Assembly: GCA_025174535.1 (NCBI GenBank)
Contig: JALBUN010000049.1
Coordinates: 1,240,001 to 1,304,000, forward strand
Direction of reading: 5' to 3'
DNA: 64,000 nt
Source: Cantharellus purpuraceus
Taxonomy: Eukaryota; Basidiomycota; Agaricomycetes; Cantharellales; Hydnaceae
Shown here: piece by piece, positions 44,791 through 56,378 of the stretch
Layout of the letters: each line of letters begins with the position of its first letter
Numbering within the stretch: the stretch's first letter is position 1
Position numbers and translations under genes: made by a program
Notes under the pieces: generated by a model
What the model saw: the letters and a program-made list of their open reading frames with translations, nothing else
Told to the model about the DNA's origin: nothing
Database searches by the model: none

Positions 44791-46192
44791 TGTATGGGAA
44801 CCACCTTTTCCCTATCAAATTCCATTTATGCAGCACCAATGTGCTATTCTTTGCTTTTCCATTCCTAAATATCAGCATATATTTGATGCTTGTACCTGGA
44901 ATGGACTTATTCAAATATTCTCTATTTTTCCATATTTTTTTGGGAATATTCCATGCAGAACTCGGCTCAGAATCATTTATTTCTGCTGTGCTACAGTTGT
45001 GGACCCATAGGTGCCCACAAACCTTCCCACAGCCGGCTCTCCCCTTTTGGACCAGGCATTTATAAATATTCTGTAACTTAACAACCACAGCCTCTCAGGG
45101 CACTATTTTCCATGCAGATCATCACCTGAGATGTGGCTATCCACAGCTGTCCAAACCAGTGCAGAAAACAGGGTGGACACCCTTCTTTTTGCCTGATCAG
45201 TGCCTAGTTCAGGGATCAGATCAGCTGATGGGTGATCAGATCAGGTGATTGCCTTGGAATATTCTACCCCTTTCCATAACATTCTAGCTGTTTCCTTCTA
45301 TTATTAGATAGAACATTCCAGAACCATTATTCAGCTCCTGATCAGTGTTAGTGCTGTGATCAGATCCTGTGATTGGCTTGGAATATTCTACCCCTTTCTT
45401 CCACCTTCCACTACCTTCCAGTAGTTTCCATCTATTAATAGGTAGAATATTCCAGAAGCATTACTCAGCCCCTGTAAATACAATATATAAGGAGGCCATT
45501 CTACCTCTGAAAGAATAACATATCATCATATTCTACCCATCTTCTGCACACCAGTGTGACTAGAGTGACATACAGTGTCATCCTCTATATCTCAGTAACT
45601 GTTGATTACCAGTTCAAGGATCTTTTACAGTTGTGTAACTGTACTTGATTGCACTCAAAGTAGTGATATTCCTGCTTTGGGCATGAGTGTAGTATCTGCC
45701 TCACATGACTACGAATCTATAGGGTGAGATTGTCTGTTGATAGTCCTGCCATTAGTGCTCTTGTTAAAGTTACTAGTGTGTACTGCCTTTGCAGGGCATT
45801 AGAAGCTTAAACTCGTGTGAAGCAGTTGCTAGACTACTTCACACATCGCTGTTACCCACTTCTGAGTGCCACTGGTTGGACAGTTGGATTCATCCACCTA
45901 CTTCCTTTAGCCTCTAAGTGCATTCCCATCTTTTCAGAATATCTGGACCCCTAAGCGTCTGTGAACTCTAGACTCTGGAAGTCTTATTCATTTCTTGCTG
46001 CTAAGAAATGTATTACCTTTCTGCGTATAGTCTGCATTGACCAATACAAAGGATTGTAACCAAAGTACAAATGTTAAATCGTTTCTGGAGTTGTGCTGCA
46101 GCAGGGTTTGATATTCTTCTCAGCTGTTCATTCACGGAATTGTGGTGATTTAGAGTTTGCCCTAACACCATAATTTTGCGGGTTCCAAAACA
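44791..46192 (+). mobile_element. LTR-Z copy E, solo, target duplication GTGCT
   Basis: A 1402-bp TGTATGGG...CCAAAACA repeat flanked by GTGCT (44786-44790 and 46193-46197). It is in sense orientation, with four heat-shock-type elements upstream of TATATAA at 45484. It lies between the P450 and a gag fragment. Confidence 0.92.
45257..45490 (+). promoter_or_regulatory. Heat-shock-element array and TATA box in LTR-Z copy E
   Basis: GAA and TTC triplets spaced by 2 nt occur at 45257-45264 (GAATATTC), 45311-45323 (GAACATTCCAGAA), 45381-45388 (GAATATTC) and 45445-45457 (GAATATTCCAGAA). TATATAA follows at 45484-45490, 27 bp after the last one. Two are full three-unit HSEs as bound by heat shock factor. 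Confidence 0.6.
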
Positions 46193-46500
46193 GTGCTGTA
46201 CCCACAGACATTGACTCCAGCCATCATTGTATTGAAACTCAAATGTGCTATAACTGTGGCAAGCATGGCCATATCTCCCCAGCATGCACTGAACCATGCA
46301 GAGAACATATTTGAGCTGATCTGACCAAAGCAGCCATTGACAGTATGTCTCTGAATCAGTTGCAAATGGATGCCAAAGAAACAAGGCATCAACTCCAGCA
46401 CAAGAGGAAAAACAGGGTTTTCAGACCAGTTGGAAGTGAAGAGCATGCCCTGCTTGACAAATCAGTTTTCAGTTCTTGAATCATATACAATAGGGCTCAC
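46193..46500 (+). pseudogene. Retroelement gag fragment with zinc knuckle
   Basis: The forward frame encodes CYNCGKHGHISPAC, a CCHC knuckle, followed by a stop. The family is not determined; the knuckle differs from those of GypV, GypY and copia. It is bounded by two LTR-Z copies in opposite orientation. Confidence 0.55.
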
Positions 46501-47250
46501 TGTTTTGGAACCCGCAAAATTATGGTGTTAGGGCAAACTCTAAATCACCACAATTCCGTGAATGAACAGCTGAGAAGAATATCAAACCCTGCTGCAGCAC
46601 AACTCCAGAAACAATTCAACATTTGTACTTTGGTTGCAATCCTTTGTATTGGTCAATGCAGACTATATGCAGAAAAGTAATATGTTTCTTAGCAGCAAGA
46701 AATGAATAAAACTTCCAGAGTCTAGAGTTCACAGATGCTTAGGGGTCCAGATATTCCAAAATAAGGGGAATGCACTTAGAGGCTAAAGGAAGTAGGTGGA
46801 TGAATCCAACTGTCCAACCAGTGACACTCTGAAGCGGGTAACAGCGATGTGTGAAGTAGTCTAGCAACTGCTTCACACAAGTTCAAGATCCTAATGCTCT
46901 GCAAAGGCAGTACACACTAGTAACTTAAACAAGAGCACTAATGGCAGGACTATCAACAGACAATCTCACCCTGTAGATTCGTAGTCACGCGAGGTAGATA
47001 CTACACTCATGCCCAAAGCAGGAATATCACTACTTTGAGTGCAATCAAGTACAGTTACACAACTGTAAAAGATCCTTGAACTGGTAATCAACAGTTACTG
47101 AGATAGAGGATGACACTGTATATCACTCTAGTCACACTGGTGTGCAGAAGATGGATAGGATATGTTTGATATTTCAGAGGCAGAATGACCTCCTTATATA
47201 TTGTATTTACAGGGGCTGACTAATGGTTCTAGAATATTCTACCTATTTAT
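46501..47250 (-). mobile_element. LTR-Z copy F, truncated
   Basis: It starts TGTTTTGGAACCCG and follows copies A and E closely to CTACCTATT, then switches to LTR-X at 47251. The remaining half of the repeat is missing. The joint has no obvious target duplication. Confidence 0.8.
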
Positions 47251-48525
47251 GTGGTTGGATGAGGATGGGAGCAAAAGGTCGGTCCCGATGGCTGATCGTG
47301 CTCTGTGACTGGATGACAATGGATAGCCCAGTTGGGAGGTACGCGAAAGCTGGTTTCAGGAGAAGCAACCTCTCGGTGGTGGAGGGAAATCTGATTGTTG
47401 AACCAAGGTGTTTTACCTCAGTGTAGAGATGATGGATTGTGATGTAGAGCGTAGAGCGTAGACTTAGAGCATGGACTTTGACTTTAGAGCGTTGGCTGAA
47501 AACTTATTGATTCATTCCAAAGGTGAAAACTAGCGCCCTTTTATATACAAATCCCCAGGGCACAACGACACAATATGAAGAGCAAATGATGCAATATGAT
47601 GCAAGAAATGCTGATCAAGCCAGCTGACAAAGCATGTGAAGTTGAACTACTAATGGGGAAATCATGGAGAAATGAAGCGACAGATAGGGGTAATCTTTGT
47701 AAGAATAGGGGGTGATGAGTAATAAAAGAACCAAAAATAGAACAAAGATGAGTAAGTCATGTATGAATGAATTAAAAGATGAAACAGGGGTGAGTCATAT
47801 AAAAGAACAATAGAAACGTCCACCAATACCATCTTCCATACGGCTCCAAAGGTAAATTGACCCTGAGTCACATGAGGACTTCAGTCAGCATCCATAACAA
47901 ATACTCCTTATTGTCTTAGTGATACGTCTCCATATGGTATCCCGTTCCAAGGGTATTCAGTCCCTTTGCCTGACACAATGTAACCTGAGTTGGATTGAAG
48001 TGGGAGGATAGGTCGGCGATGGCGACTGAAATTCTACCTCACGTTCGACTCGTCTATCCGTGTTGCAATATAGAGGTGAAATGCTGAGGAATGTATATGG
48101 TTCAACGGAATTGTGAAAGAATATGGGATTGCCAATGGCACAAGAGAGACATGGTGGGGATCTTGGACGTTGAAAGAGTTTTGGAAGTATTTTGACACGT
48201 GGAGGTGGCTTAACATGTCCGTGGAGCTTGGCATATTTTTGATAGTCCTCTGTGTCCAGAGACCAGTGTGATGTATTATTAGAAGAGATGTTGGAGAGGG
48301 GAATAGAATTGGAAGCCATGTGAATGATGATGAAAGGATGGGTGTGAATAGAAGGCTGATAATGATCGATGGCGATGAAACATGAGTGACAATTGATGGC
48401 TAGAATTAGAGACTGAGGTGGAGAGGGAGTCACGGCGCTATTTAAAGGTTGATATGAAAAGACGCTGGCGGAGTTGGACTGTCAGAGTGGTTCAATATAC
48501 GTCCTCGATGCATCCTGGCTCGTCA
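47251..48525 (-). mobile_element. LTR-X copy 2, truncated at one end
   Basis: It matches LTR-X copy 1 from 22691 to the end (CTCGTCA). It contains the conserved minus-strand ORF; the copy's TATA motif sits near 47540. Its right flank is copia gag. Confidence 0.82.
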
Positions 48526-50308
48526 CTGGGCTCACAGATGATGAGCTCATCACTGTGATCCTCGGGTCAATCCCAAAGTCTTACTGGTCACTCATCAACA
48601 CCATATCATTGTCAGCGAAGCATGCCCAGATCAAGTTGAAGCCAGATGCCATCATTGGGAGCCTACTTGAGGAATTTGACAGGCTAAAGATAGAAGAATG
48701 TCAGTTGAAAGCAGCCAAAAGCACCCTCACAGCTGCAAAGGGCCATGGGAAAGGCCGTTGCACCGGAGGCAACTCAAAGACCAAGAAGATGGACATTGAA
48801 TGCTGGAAGTGCGGGAAGACAGGGCATATGAAGGCAGACTGCAACAAGAAGGGGAAGAAAGGAAGATGATGACAAAAAGAAGAACTCCGCCAGCATTGCT
48901 ACTGAAGGTGATGAATGGGCATTCACAATGACGCTTGTCCCCCAGGCATCCCCTCAGGAGGCAAACTCATGCAAAGGCTCAGAGGTCGATGTCTATGACT
49001 CTGGCGCATCTTCCCACATGTCCCCTGACTGACATTGCTTCATAAACTTCAAGGAAACGCCACCCTACCCTATAGCTGCTGCAGACAAGGCTATATTCAA
49101 TGCAACTGGCATTGGTGATATGCGCATTGCCATCCCAAATGATAAAGTGATTAATTACATAATGGTCAAAGATGTACTCTACTGCAAAGACTTGGCATTC
49201 ATGCTGATATCACTCACCCGATGCAACAAGGCCAGTTTTACAGTGCTGCTATGTGACAAGCACTGCACAATTCATGACCGAAAAGGGACAACTGTTGGCT
49301 GGATACCACTCATAGGAGGCCTATACAAGGTTGAGCACAAACAACCTACCAGTTATGCCAGCACAGCACATGGAACCCTCTCAATAGACGAGGCACACTG
49401 CCAGATGGGTCATATCTCCCCCTGCTACATAAAAGAATTGGTGACTAAAGGAATCATCACCGGCCTTGAGATAGATAAGCAAAGTGTACCCACCTTCTGT
49501 GCATCATGTGCAAAAGGGAAAATGACTTGGAAAGCCATTCCGAAGGCCAGGACAGGGCCACGATCATCGAGATTTGGTGAGAAGACTCATACAGACATGT
49601 GGGGGCCTACCACGCCCAGGAGCTATGACGGACATGAATACTTCACCACATTCACTGATGATCATACTCACTGGAGCAAGGTGGATGTGATGAAAAAGAA
49701 AAGCGAGACCTTTGCTTGCTACAAGCACTATGAGGCATGGGCAGAGACGCAACACAATGCCAAGCTCAAACGACTCCAAAGTGATTGAGGGGGAGAATAC
49801 TTATCTGAAGAATTTAATCAGCACTTGAAGTCAAAGGGTACAATTTGGAACCTCACCGTGCATGACATGCCGGAACAAAATGGCACAGTGGAGAGACTCA
49901 ATCACACCCTAGTTGAGCACACACGCGTGATGCACTATGCGGCTGACCTTCCCAAGTTTCTCTGGATGGAGTCTATTCAGCATGCTGCCTGGATCAAAAA
50001 CCGCATGACCACTTACCAGCTGGGTGGTAAGACACCCTTTGAACTGATGTTTGACCAGAAGCCTGACCTCACCAACTTACTGGAGTGGGGAGTGAAGGTA
50101 TGGGTCCTGAAGGAGGACCGCAGTAAACTAGATGCAAAGGCAGATGAGGGGCGCTGGGTTGGCTATAGCAGAGAAAGCAAGGCTCACCAGATTTACTGGC
50201 CTGGGAAACAATGTGTGATGAATGAGTGCAACATCTCATTTGATGACACTGTGATTGTCACCCCAAGCGATGTGCCAGCTGAGAATGACAATGAGAGCCC
50301 AGGGCACG
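48526..50308 (+). pseudogene. Ty1/copia gag to integrase fragment
   Basis: The gag part shows LTDDELITVILGSIP and the knuckle CWKCGKTGHMKADC (to 48869). The copia-type protease site YDSGASSHM lies at about 48990-49017. The pre-integrase HHCC region shows HCQMGHIS with FCASCAKGK. The integrase core runs from HTDMWGP, through LQSD then a TGA (49786) before GGEYLSEEF, to PEQNGTVERLNHTL. The order PR-IN before RT marks Ty1/copia. The start of gag and everything after integrase are missing: LTR-X cuts the left side and a rearrangement at 50308 cuts the right. Confidence 0.88.
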
Positions 50309-50347
50309 GTGTATGGGAACCACCTTTTCCCTATCAAATCCTATTTA
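50309..50347 (+). mobile_element. LTR-Z stub, 39 bp
   Basis: TGTATGGGAACCACC and the next 24 bp equal the start of LTR-Z copy E, then switch to GypY integrase at 50348. It marks a deletion that joined a copia target carrying LTR-Z to a GypY copy. Confidence 0.75.
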
Positions 50348-50925
50348 CAATTTGTAACCGACCTCGATCAACTACACCAACATCTCTGAGAGACCATCTC
50401 CGATGCCCAGAAACAATATCAAGTCTCCGCAGACCGATGCCGCATTCTGGCTCCGGACCTGCAAATCAGAGACAAAGTATTCGTTAAGGCCGAACACTTC
50501 TGGACCACCCGTCCATCGAAGAAACTCTCCAAGAAATACTTAGGTCCTTATGAGGTCATTGCTCGTGTGGGCAGCAGGTCTTTCACCCTCCGCCTCCCTG
50601 ACCACTTCCGAGCAGTTCATCCGGTCTTCCATATATCAATGCTCGAACCCGCTACTATGAACGAGATCTCCGGTTGCACGCAACCTCCACCTCCCCTGAT
50701 CATCATCGAAGGAGACAATGAATATGAGATATCTGAGATCCTGGACTCGAAGATTGACCGTTGATACAAGTGCAAGCTCCAGTACTTAGTCAAATGGACT
50801 GGATACGAAGGCACCGATGAAGAGTCTTCATGGATCTCCACATCCGAACTCGATCATGCATCTGAATCCGTCTCCGATTTTCACTCTGCTTATCCAGACA
50901 AACCTGGCCCCCTTACGAATCTTTA
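50348..50925 (+). pseudogene. GypY integrase tail and chromodomain
   Basis: Residues RSFTLRLPDHF, HPVFHISMLEPA and a chromodomain (YLVKWTGYEGTDEESSW). TGA at 50762 is followed by YKCKLQ, as expected for a CAA or CGA change. It encodes only the C-terminal end of pol. Confidence 0.8.
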
Positions 50926-51064
50926 AGTTCAATTACTAATGCTAATGTTATTATTTTGCATCATCATTTTATTACAAGTCAAGGGAAATTGCATGCCTGC
51001 CCAAAAAGCTCCGAAGGAATCACTCCGCCTCATTTTTCTCCGTTCTGAAATTTATAATCATTTT

Positions 51065-54000
51065 CATTCTTATTTTATACATCACGTTTCCTTTTTCCCT
51101 TTCCCTTATCTACCTCAGGCTCCATCTCCAACTCCTCACTCTCTACATCCGACACCCAATCCTTCTCATCTCCCATGTCTGAATCCTCATCCAATGGGGC
51201 CATGAATTTCTGCAACTGATGTAACTCGGCTGTCCGACAACCCTCCAGAACCTCCTTCCGTTTCATCGTCCTCACCAAGTCTACTAACAACCCCTCCGTC
51301 CGCCGAAGGTGCTCCGACTGTAGGTTAACCAGCCGGATAAGCTGGCCCACAGTGCTATTGGACGCCAAAATGCGCCCCGTACCTGCACCGGTCGTTGCCC
51401 CTTCCGATCCGATGCCGCTACCCCTGGCTGCCACAGCACCCATTGTCAGTTCGCTTAAGGAATAGATCCTATAAGCCTGCGCACAACGGTCCTAGCAAAC
51501 AGACGGTGTGTAACGCAGTTGTTCAGCACTCCAAAGATCAATCAGGTTGAGGGGTAGAGGTAGCACTTAGTAACAGGGAAGTGGAATAGTGCTCTGTGGT
51601 TGGATGTGGATGGGAGCAAAAGGTCGGTCCCGATGGCTGATCATGCTCTGTGACTGGATGACAATGCGGAGCCCAGTTGGGAGGTACACGAAAGCTGGTT
51701 TCAAGAGAAGCAACCTCTCGGTGGTGGAGGGAAATCTGATTGTTGAACCAAGGTGTTTTACCTCAGTGTAGAGATGATGGATTGTGATGTAGAGTGTAGA
51801 GTGTAGACTTAGAGCATGGACTTTGACTTTAGAGCGTGGGCTGAAAACTTGTTGATTCATTCCAAAGGTGAAAACTAGCGCCCTTTTATATACAAATCCC
51901 CAGGGCACAACGACACAATATGAAGAGCAAATGATGCAATATGATGCAAGAAATGCTGATCAAGCCAGCTGACAAAGCATGTGAAGTTGAACTACTAATG
52001 GGGAAATCATGGAGAAATGAAGCGACAGATAGGGGTAATCTTTGTAAGAATAGGGGGTGATGAGTAATAAAAGAACCAAAAATAGAACAAAGATGAGTAA
52101 GTCATGTATGAATGAATTAAAAGATGAAACAGGGGTGAGTCATATAAAAGAACAATAGAAACGTCCACCAATACCATCTTCCATACGGCTCCAAAGGTAA
52201 ATTGACCCTGAGTCACATGAGGACTTCAGTCAGCATCCACAACAAATACTCCTTATTGTCTTAGTGATACGTCTCCATATGGTATCCCGTTCCAAGGGTA
52301 TTCAGTCCCTTTGCCTGACACAATGTAACCTGAGTTGGATTGAAGTGGGAGGATAGGTCGGCGATGGCGACTGAAATTCTACCTCACGTTCGACTCGTCT
52401 ATCCATGTTACGATATAGAGGTGAAATGCCGAGGAATGTATATGGTTCAATGGAATTGTGAAAGAATATGGGATTGCCAATGGCACAAGAGAGACATGGT
52501 GGGGATCTTGGACGTTGAAAGAGTTTTGGAAGTATTTTGACACATGGAGGTGGCTTAACATGTCCGTGGAGCTTGGCATATTTTTGATAGTCCTCTGTGT
52601 CCAGAGACCAGTGTGACGTATTATTAGAAGAGATGTTGGAGAGGGGAATAGAATTGGAAGCCATGTGAATGATGATGAAAGGATGGGTGTGAATAGAAGG
52701 CTGATAATGATCGATGGCGATGAAACACGAGTGACAATCGATGGCTAGAATTAGAGACTGAGGTGGAGAGGGAGTCACGGCGCTATTTAAAGGTTGATAT
52801 GAAAAGACGCTGGCGGAGTTGGACTGTCAGAGTGGTTCGATATACGTCCTCGATGTGTCCTGGCTCATCACCGTCTCCGTCCGCCTCTTTTTGGTCAGAC
52901 GACCCTCCGATTCTTTCTCTGCCCCTCCTTGTACCACTAGTCGGGGCTTGACGCTCCGACTCTGGGGATCGAACTTCCCATCAATCCTACACCCTCCTTT
53001 CCAACCCCGACAACGATCACAGGACCAAAGTCGGTGAGTTGGGCCGGTAGGCCACACGCACTCCACACCTGCATCACAACATAAGTCGCAAGTTATGCCG
53101 GGTCCGCCAAATGGCTCCGTTGGAGCCAGAGCCTTGGGTGGTCCGCCCCTTCTTGCTGCGGCCTCCAAGCATTCCCTCTCCTCCTCCTTGTCCTGCTGTT
53201 CTGCGGCCGCCTTCTCCATCTCGCGCTTGTGAAGCTGGATCGCCGACCTCACAACACACAGCTCCTTCTTATGGGTCGCCAACACGCGACTCTCCGCCTT
53301 GCACCATATGACCCTCCAGTCCGCCTCTCACTTCTCCGTATCAGCACTCGGGTAGGCCTTCAATGAAAAGACCACGACATTGAGATTCTTCTTGGTGGTA
53401 GCGGCATAGAGCTCCGCTCTTTTGCGAGCCTTGACCGCAGCTACCCAAGCCATCTCCTCATAGGAATTCGAAGTGGGATCCGGCTCCACATCCATCCCAA
53501 CATCCATGCCCACCTCGGGCTCCGCATTTGCATCAAGCTCCACATTGGCATCGGGATCCGCCTCCACCTCCGCCCTCTCCGTCTCCGCCGCATCATCTTC
53601 CTCAGCTGCCCCCAACTCAAATAGGGGCCGTGCCCGCAGACATAACGGCGAGTCCTCTGCAGTGACAGTCCTCGAACGAGTCATCTCCGTCCATGTAACA
53701 GAGATGATGGTGACTTCCGGGGTCCCTGGCCGTATTGGCACACTCGGACTTCCTGGGTGGCTGGTTCCCCCTGCCCCGGTCACCTCCTCCTCTACCTCCA
53801 TGGCGGCCTCTAACTCGTGCGCCTGCTCCTCCACTTCTTTCAGTCTTGCAGCCTCCATCACTGCCGCAAGTTCCTTCACCATGTGGGCCCTCTCAACCTT
53901 TGCTTCCTCCTCTTTCCTTCTCTGTTCCGTTTTTGCCGCCTCTTTCCGCCGCTGCTCTTCCTCCTCCTTCCATCTCCGTTCCGCCTCCTCCTCCTCCTTC

Positions 54001-54210
54001 CGTCTCCGTTCCACCTCTTCCTCCTCCTTCCGTCTCCGTTCCGCCTCCTCCTCCTCCTTCCGTTTCCATTCCACCTCCTCCTCCTCCTTCCGTCTCCATT
54101 CCGCTTCCTCCTCCTCTTTCCGTTTCCGCTCCTCTTCCTCTTCCTTCCGTCGGGCCAAGAGCAACTGCTCCAGCTCGGCCACGCTCATGCTTGCCAAAGG
54201 GTTTGACATC
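51065..54210 (-). CDS. GypY antisense ORF, second copy (split by LTR-X)
   Basis: Reading leftward: the start MSNPLASMSVAELEQ near 54208, a long charged coiled coil made of about six 10-residue units with KEEEE (54170-53930), a linker, and the acidic region. A stop then lies near 53325, where the other copy has Lys-Arg. After it come LATHKKELCVVRS and the six-Cys cluster (about 52995-53095). LTR-X copy 3 splits the following region, and the coiled coil and KGKGKRKR tail finish at 51075. All six cysteines and their spacing are kept. It is longer than the full-length GypY copy because of the KEEEE repeats. Confidence 0.55.
51444..52870 (-). mobile_element. LTR-X copy 3, solo
   Basis: A 1427-bp TGTCAG...CTCATCA repeat flanked by CCAT (51440-51443) and CCGT (52871-52874), likely one CCGT duplication with a CG to CA change. 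It carries the unknown ORF (52664-52302). It interrupts the GypY antisense ORF at a place different from copy 1. Confidence 0.82.
53930..54170 (-). repeat. 30-bp coding repeat (KEEEE units) in the antisense ORF
   Basis: Tandem 30-bp units encode ten residues of the type RRKEEEEAER. The full-length GypY copy near 24100 has only about two units, so the number varies between copies. Confidence 0.75.
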
Positions 54211-54350
54211 GTTGAGGATAAGACCTCAATCATGCCCCTCCTTTTATATGTCTCCAGACCCCCAGTATAACTCCGACTGTGCCCAATCATCTCACCTATT
54301 CAATCCACGGACATGAGGCCTCAGGGGTTCAGCCTTAAATGGAGAGATAC

Positions 54351-54890
54351 TGTTATGACTATATTCATTAACGCCCAGATCCCCATCCAATCCCCTCAGA
54401 TCCCCGCGCATATGAAATCTATACTCCATTTGGAAACTGCTACGTCTCCATTTACCTGTCCGATTGTCACCGCCGATTCCACCCATCCATCTCCGGTTCT
54501 GATTGATGCATCAGCATCATCATAGGAACCCAGACATCCATCCCCATCAGACTCAGACATACTCACGTAAGGCTGTCGGCCTCAGAGACCCATCACCGGA
54601 GTAATTATTATTAGATTTCGAGTATGTATTTAAGTTGCCCAACTGGGGACTTCATTCCCCAGTTTGAATATTGAATCACACCTAGCTCCTAAGTCCGATC
54701 CTAACTCTCTAAGTCATACTCCGTCTCCGAAGTCTCGGACACCGGTATTAGTGAGGGCGCAGCACATAAGCTGAAGCCAAGTCCATTCCAACCCCCACGA
54801 CGTACTCCAACCCCAACCCAACCTCCGACCCTAACTCCGACCCGACCTCCAATCCAATCTCCGACCCCCAATCGGACCTAGTGCGTAACA
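54351..54890 (+). repeat. GypY 3' LTR of the second copy
   Basis: 540 bp, TGTTATG...GTAACA, the longest GypY LTR here because of extra CTCCGACC-type units near the end. Directly followed by an LTR-X piece. Confidence 0.88.
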
Positions 54891-55264
54891 ACACTCTAAG
54901 TCTACACTCTACGCTCTACATCACAATCCATCAGCTCTACACTGAGGTAAAGCACCTTGGTTCAACAATCAGATTTCCCTCCGCCACTGAGAGGTTGCTT
55001 CTCCTGAAACCAGCTTTCACGTACCTCCCAACTGGGCTCTCCATTGGCATCCAGTCACAGAGCACGATCAGCCATCGGGACCGACCTTTTGCTCCCATCC
55101 TCATCCAACCACAGAGCACTATTCCACTTTCCTGTTACTCAGTGCTACCTCTACCCCTTGACCTGATTGGTCTTTGGAGTGCTGAACAACTGCGTTACAC
55201 ACCGTCTGTTTGCTAGGACCATTGCACGCAGGCTTATAGGATCTATTCCTTAAGCGAACTGACA
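54891..55264 (+). mobile_element. LTR-X copy 4, fragment
   Basis: It is the reverse complement of the first 374 bp of LTR-X copy 3, ending GCGAACTGACA. It is followed by CCGTCCAACC, the LTR-Z sequence in which it sits, so the target again contains CCGT. Confidence 0.78.
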
Positions 55265-56378
55265 CCGTCCAACCAGTGGCACTCTGAAGCAGGTAACAGT
55301 GATGTGTGAAGTAGTCTAGCAACTGCTTCACACGAGTTCAAGCTTCTAATGCCCTGCAAAGGCAGTACACACTAGTAACTTTAACAAGAGCACTAATGGC
55401 AGGACTATCAACAGACAATCTCACCCTGTAGATTCGTAGTCACGCGAGGTAGATACTACACTCATGCCCAAAGCAGGAATATCACTACTTTGAGTGCAAT
55501 CAAGTACAGTTACACAACTGTAAAAGATCCTTGAACTGGTAATCAACAGTTACTGAGATATAGAGGATGACACTGTATGTCACTCTAGTCACACTGGTGT
55601 GCAGAAGATGGGTAGAAGTGGTAGAATTTGTTCCTATTTCAGAGGCAGAATGGCCTCCTTATATATTGTATTTACAGGGGCTGAGTAATGCTTCTGGAAT
55701 ATTCTACCTATTAATAGATGGAAACTACTGGAAGGTAGTGGAAGGTGGAAGAAAGGGGTAGAATATTCCAAGCCAATCACAGGATCTGATCACTGGACTA
55801 ACACTGATCAGGAGCTGAATAATGGTTCTGGAATGTTCTATCTAATAATAGAAGGAAACAGCTAGAATGTTATGGAAAGGGGTAGAATATTCCAAGGCAA
55901 TCACCTGATCTGATCACCCATCACCTGATCTGATCCCTGAACTAGGCACTGATCAGGCAAAAAGAAGGGTGTCCACCCTGTTTTCTGCACTGGTTTGGAC
56001 AGCTGTGGATAGCCACATCTCAGGTGATGATCTGCATGGAAAATAGTGCCCTGAGAGGCTGTGGTTGTTAAGTTACAGAATATTTATTGATCAGAGACAT
56101 CTGAGCTTGAATTCAGGCCAAATGCCTGGTCCAAAGGTGGAGAGCCAGCTGTGGGAAGGTTTGTGGGCACCTATGGGTCCACAACTGTAGCACAGCAGAA
56201 ATAAATGATTCTGGGCCGAGTTCTGCTATTCCTGAAAAAATATGGAAAAATAGAGAATATTTGAATAAGTCCATTCCAGGTACAAGCACCTTGTATATGC
56301 TGATATTTAGGAATGGAAAAGCAAAGTATAGCACATTGGTGCTGCATAAATAGGATTTGATAGGGTGGTTCCCATACA
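55265..56378 (-). mobile_element. LTR-Z copy I, missing one end
   Basis: It follows the heat-shock-element subfamily from CCGTCCAACCAGTGG to CCCATACA. The outer 300-350 bp are replaced by LTR-X copy 4. Its right flank is GypV RNase H. Confidence 0.8.

Larger units (their letters stand above)
50348..54890 (+). mobile_element. GypY 3' part with chromodomain, antisense ORF, LTR-X and 3' LTR
   Basis: The sense side holds the end of integrase and the chromodomain (to 50925). The rest to the 3' LTR (54351-54890) holds the antisense ORF, interrupted by LTR-X copy 3. It carries the empty sites for the LTR-Z and LTR-X insertions of the full-length copy, so the two copies date each other's insertions. 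Confidence 0.88.

Noticed and set aside
53473..54316. Long plus-strand Ser/Pro-rich ORFs opposite the GypY antisense ORF
   Set aside because: Shadow frames of the KEEEE/acidic coding repeat; they are on the wrong strand relative to the conserved Cys cluster and end at the LTR.
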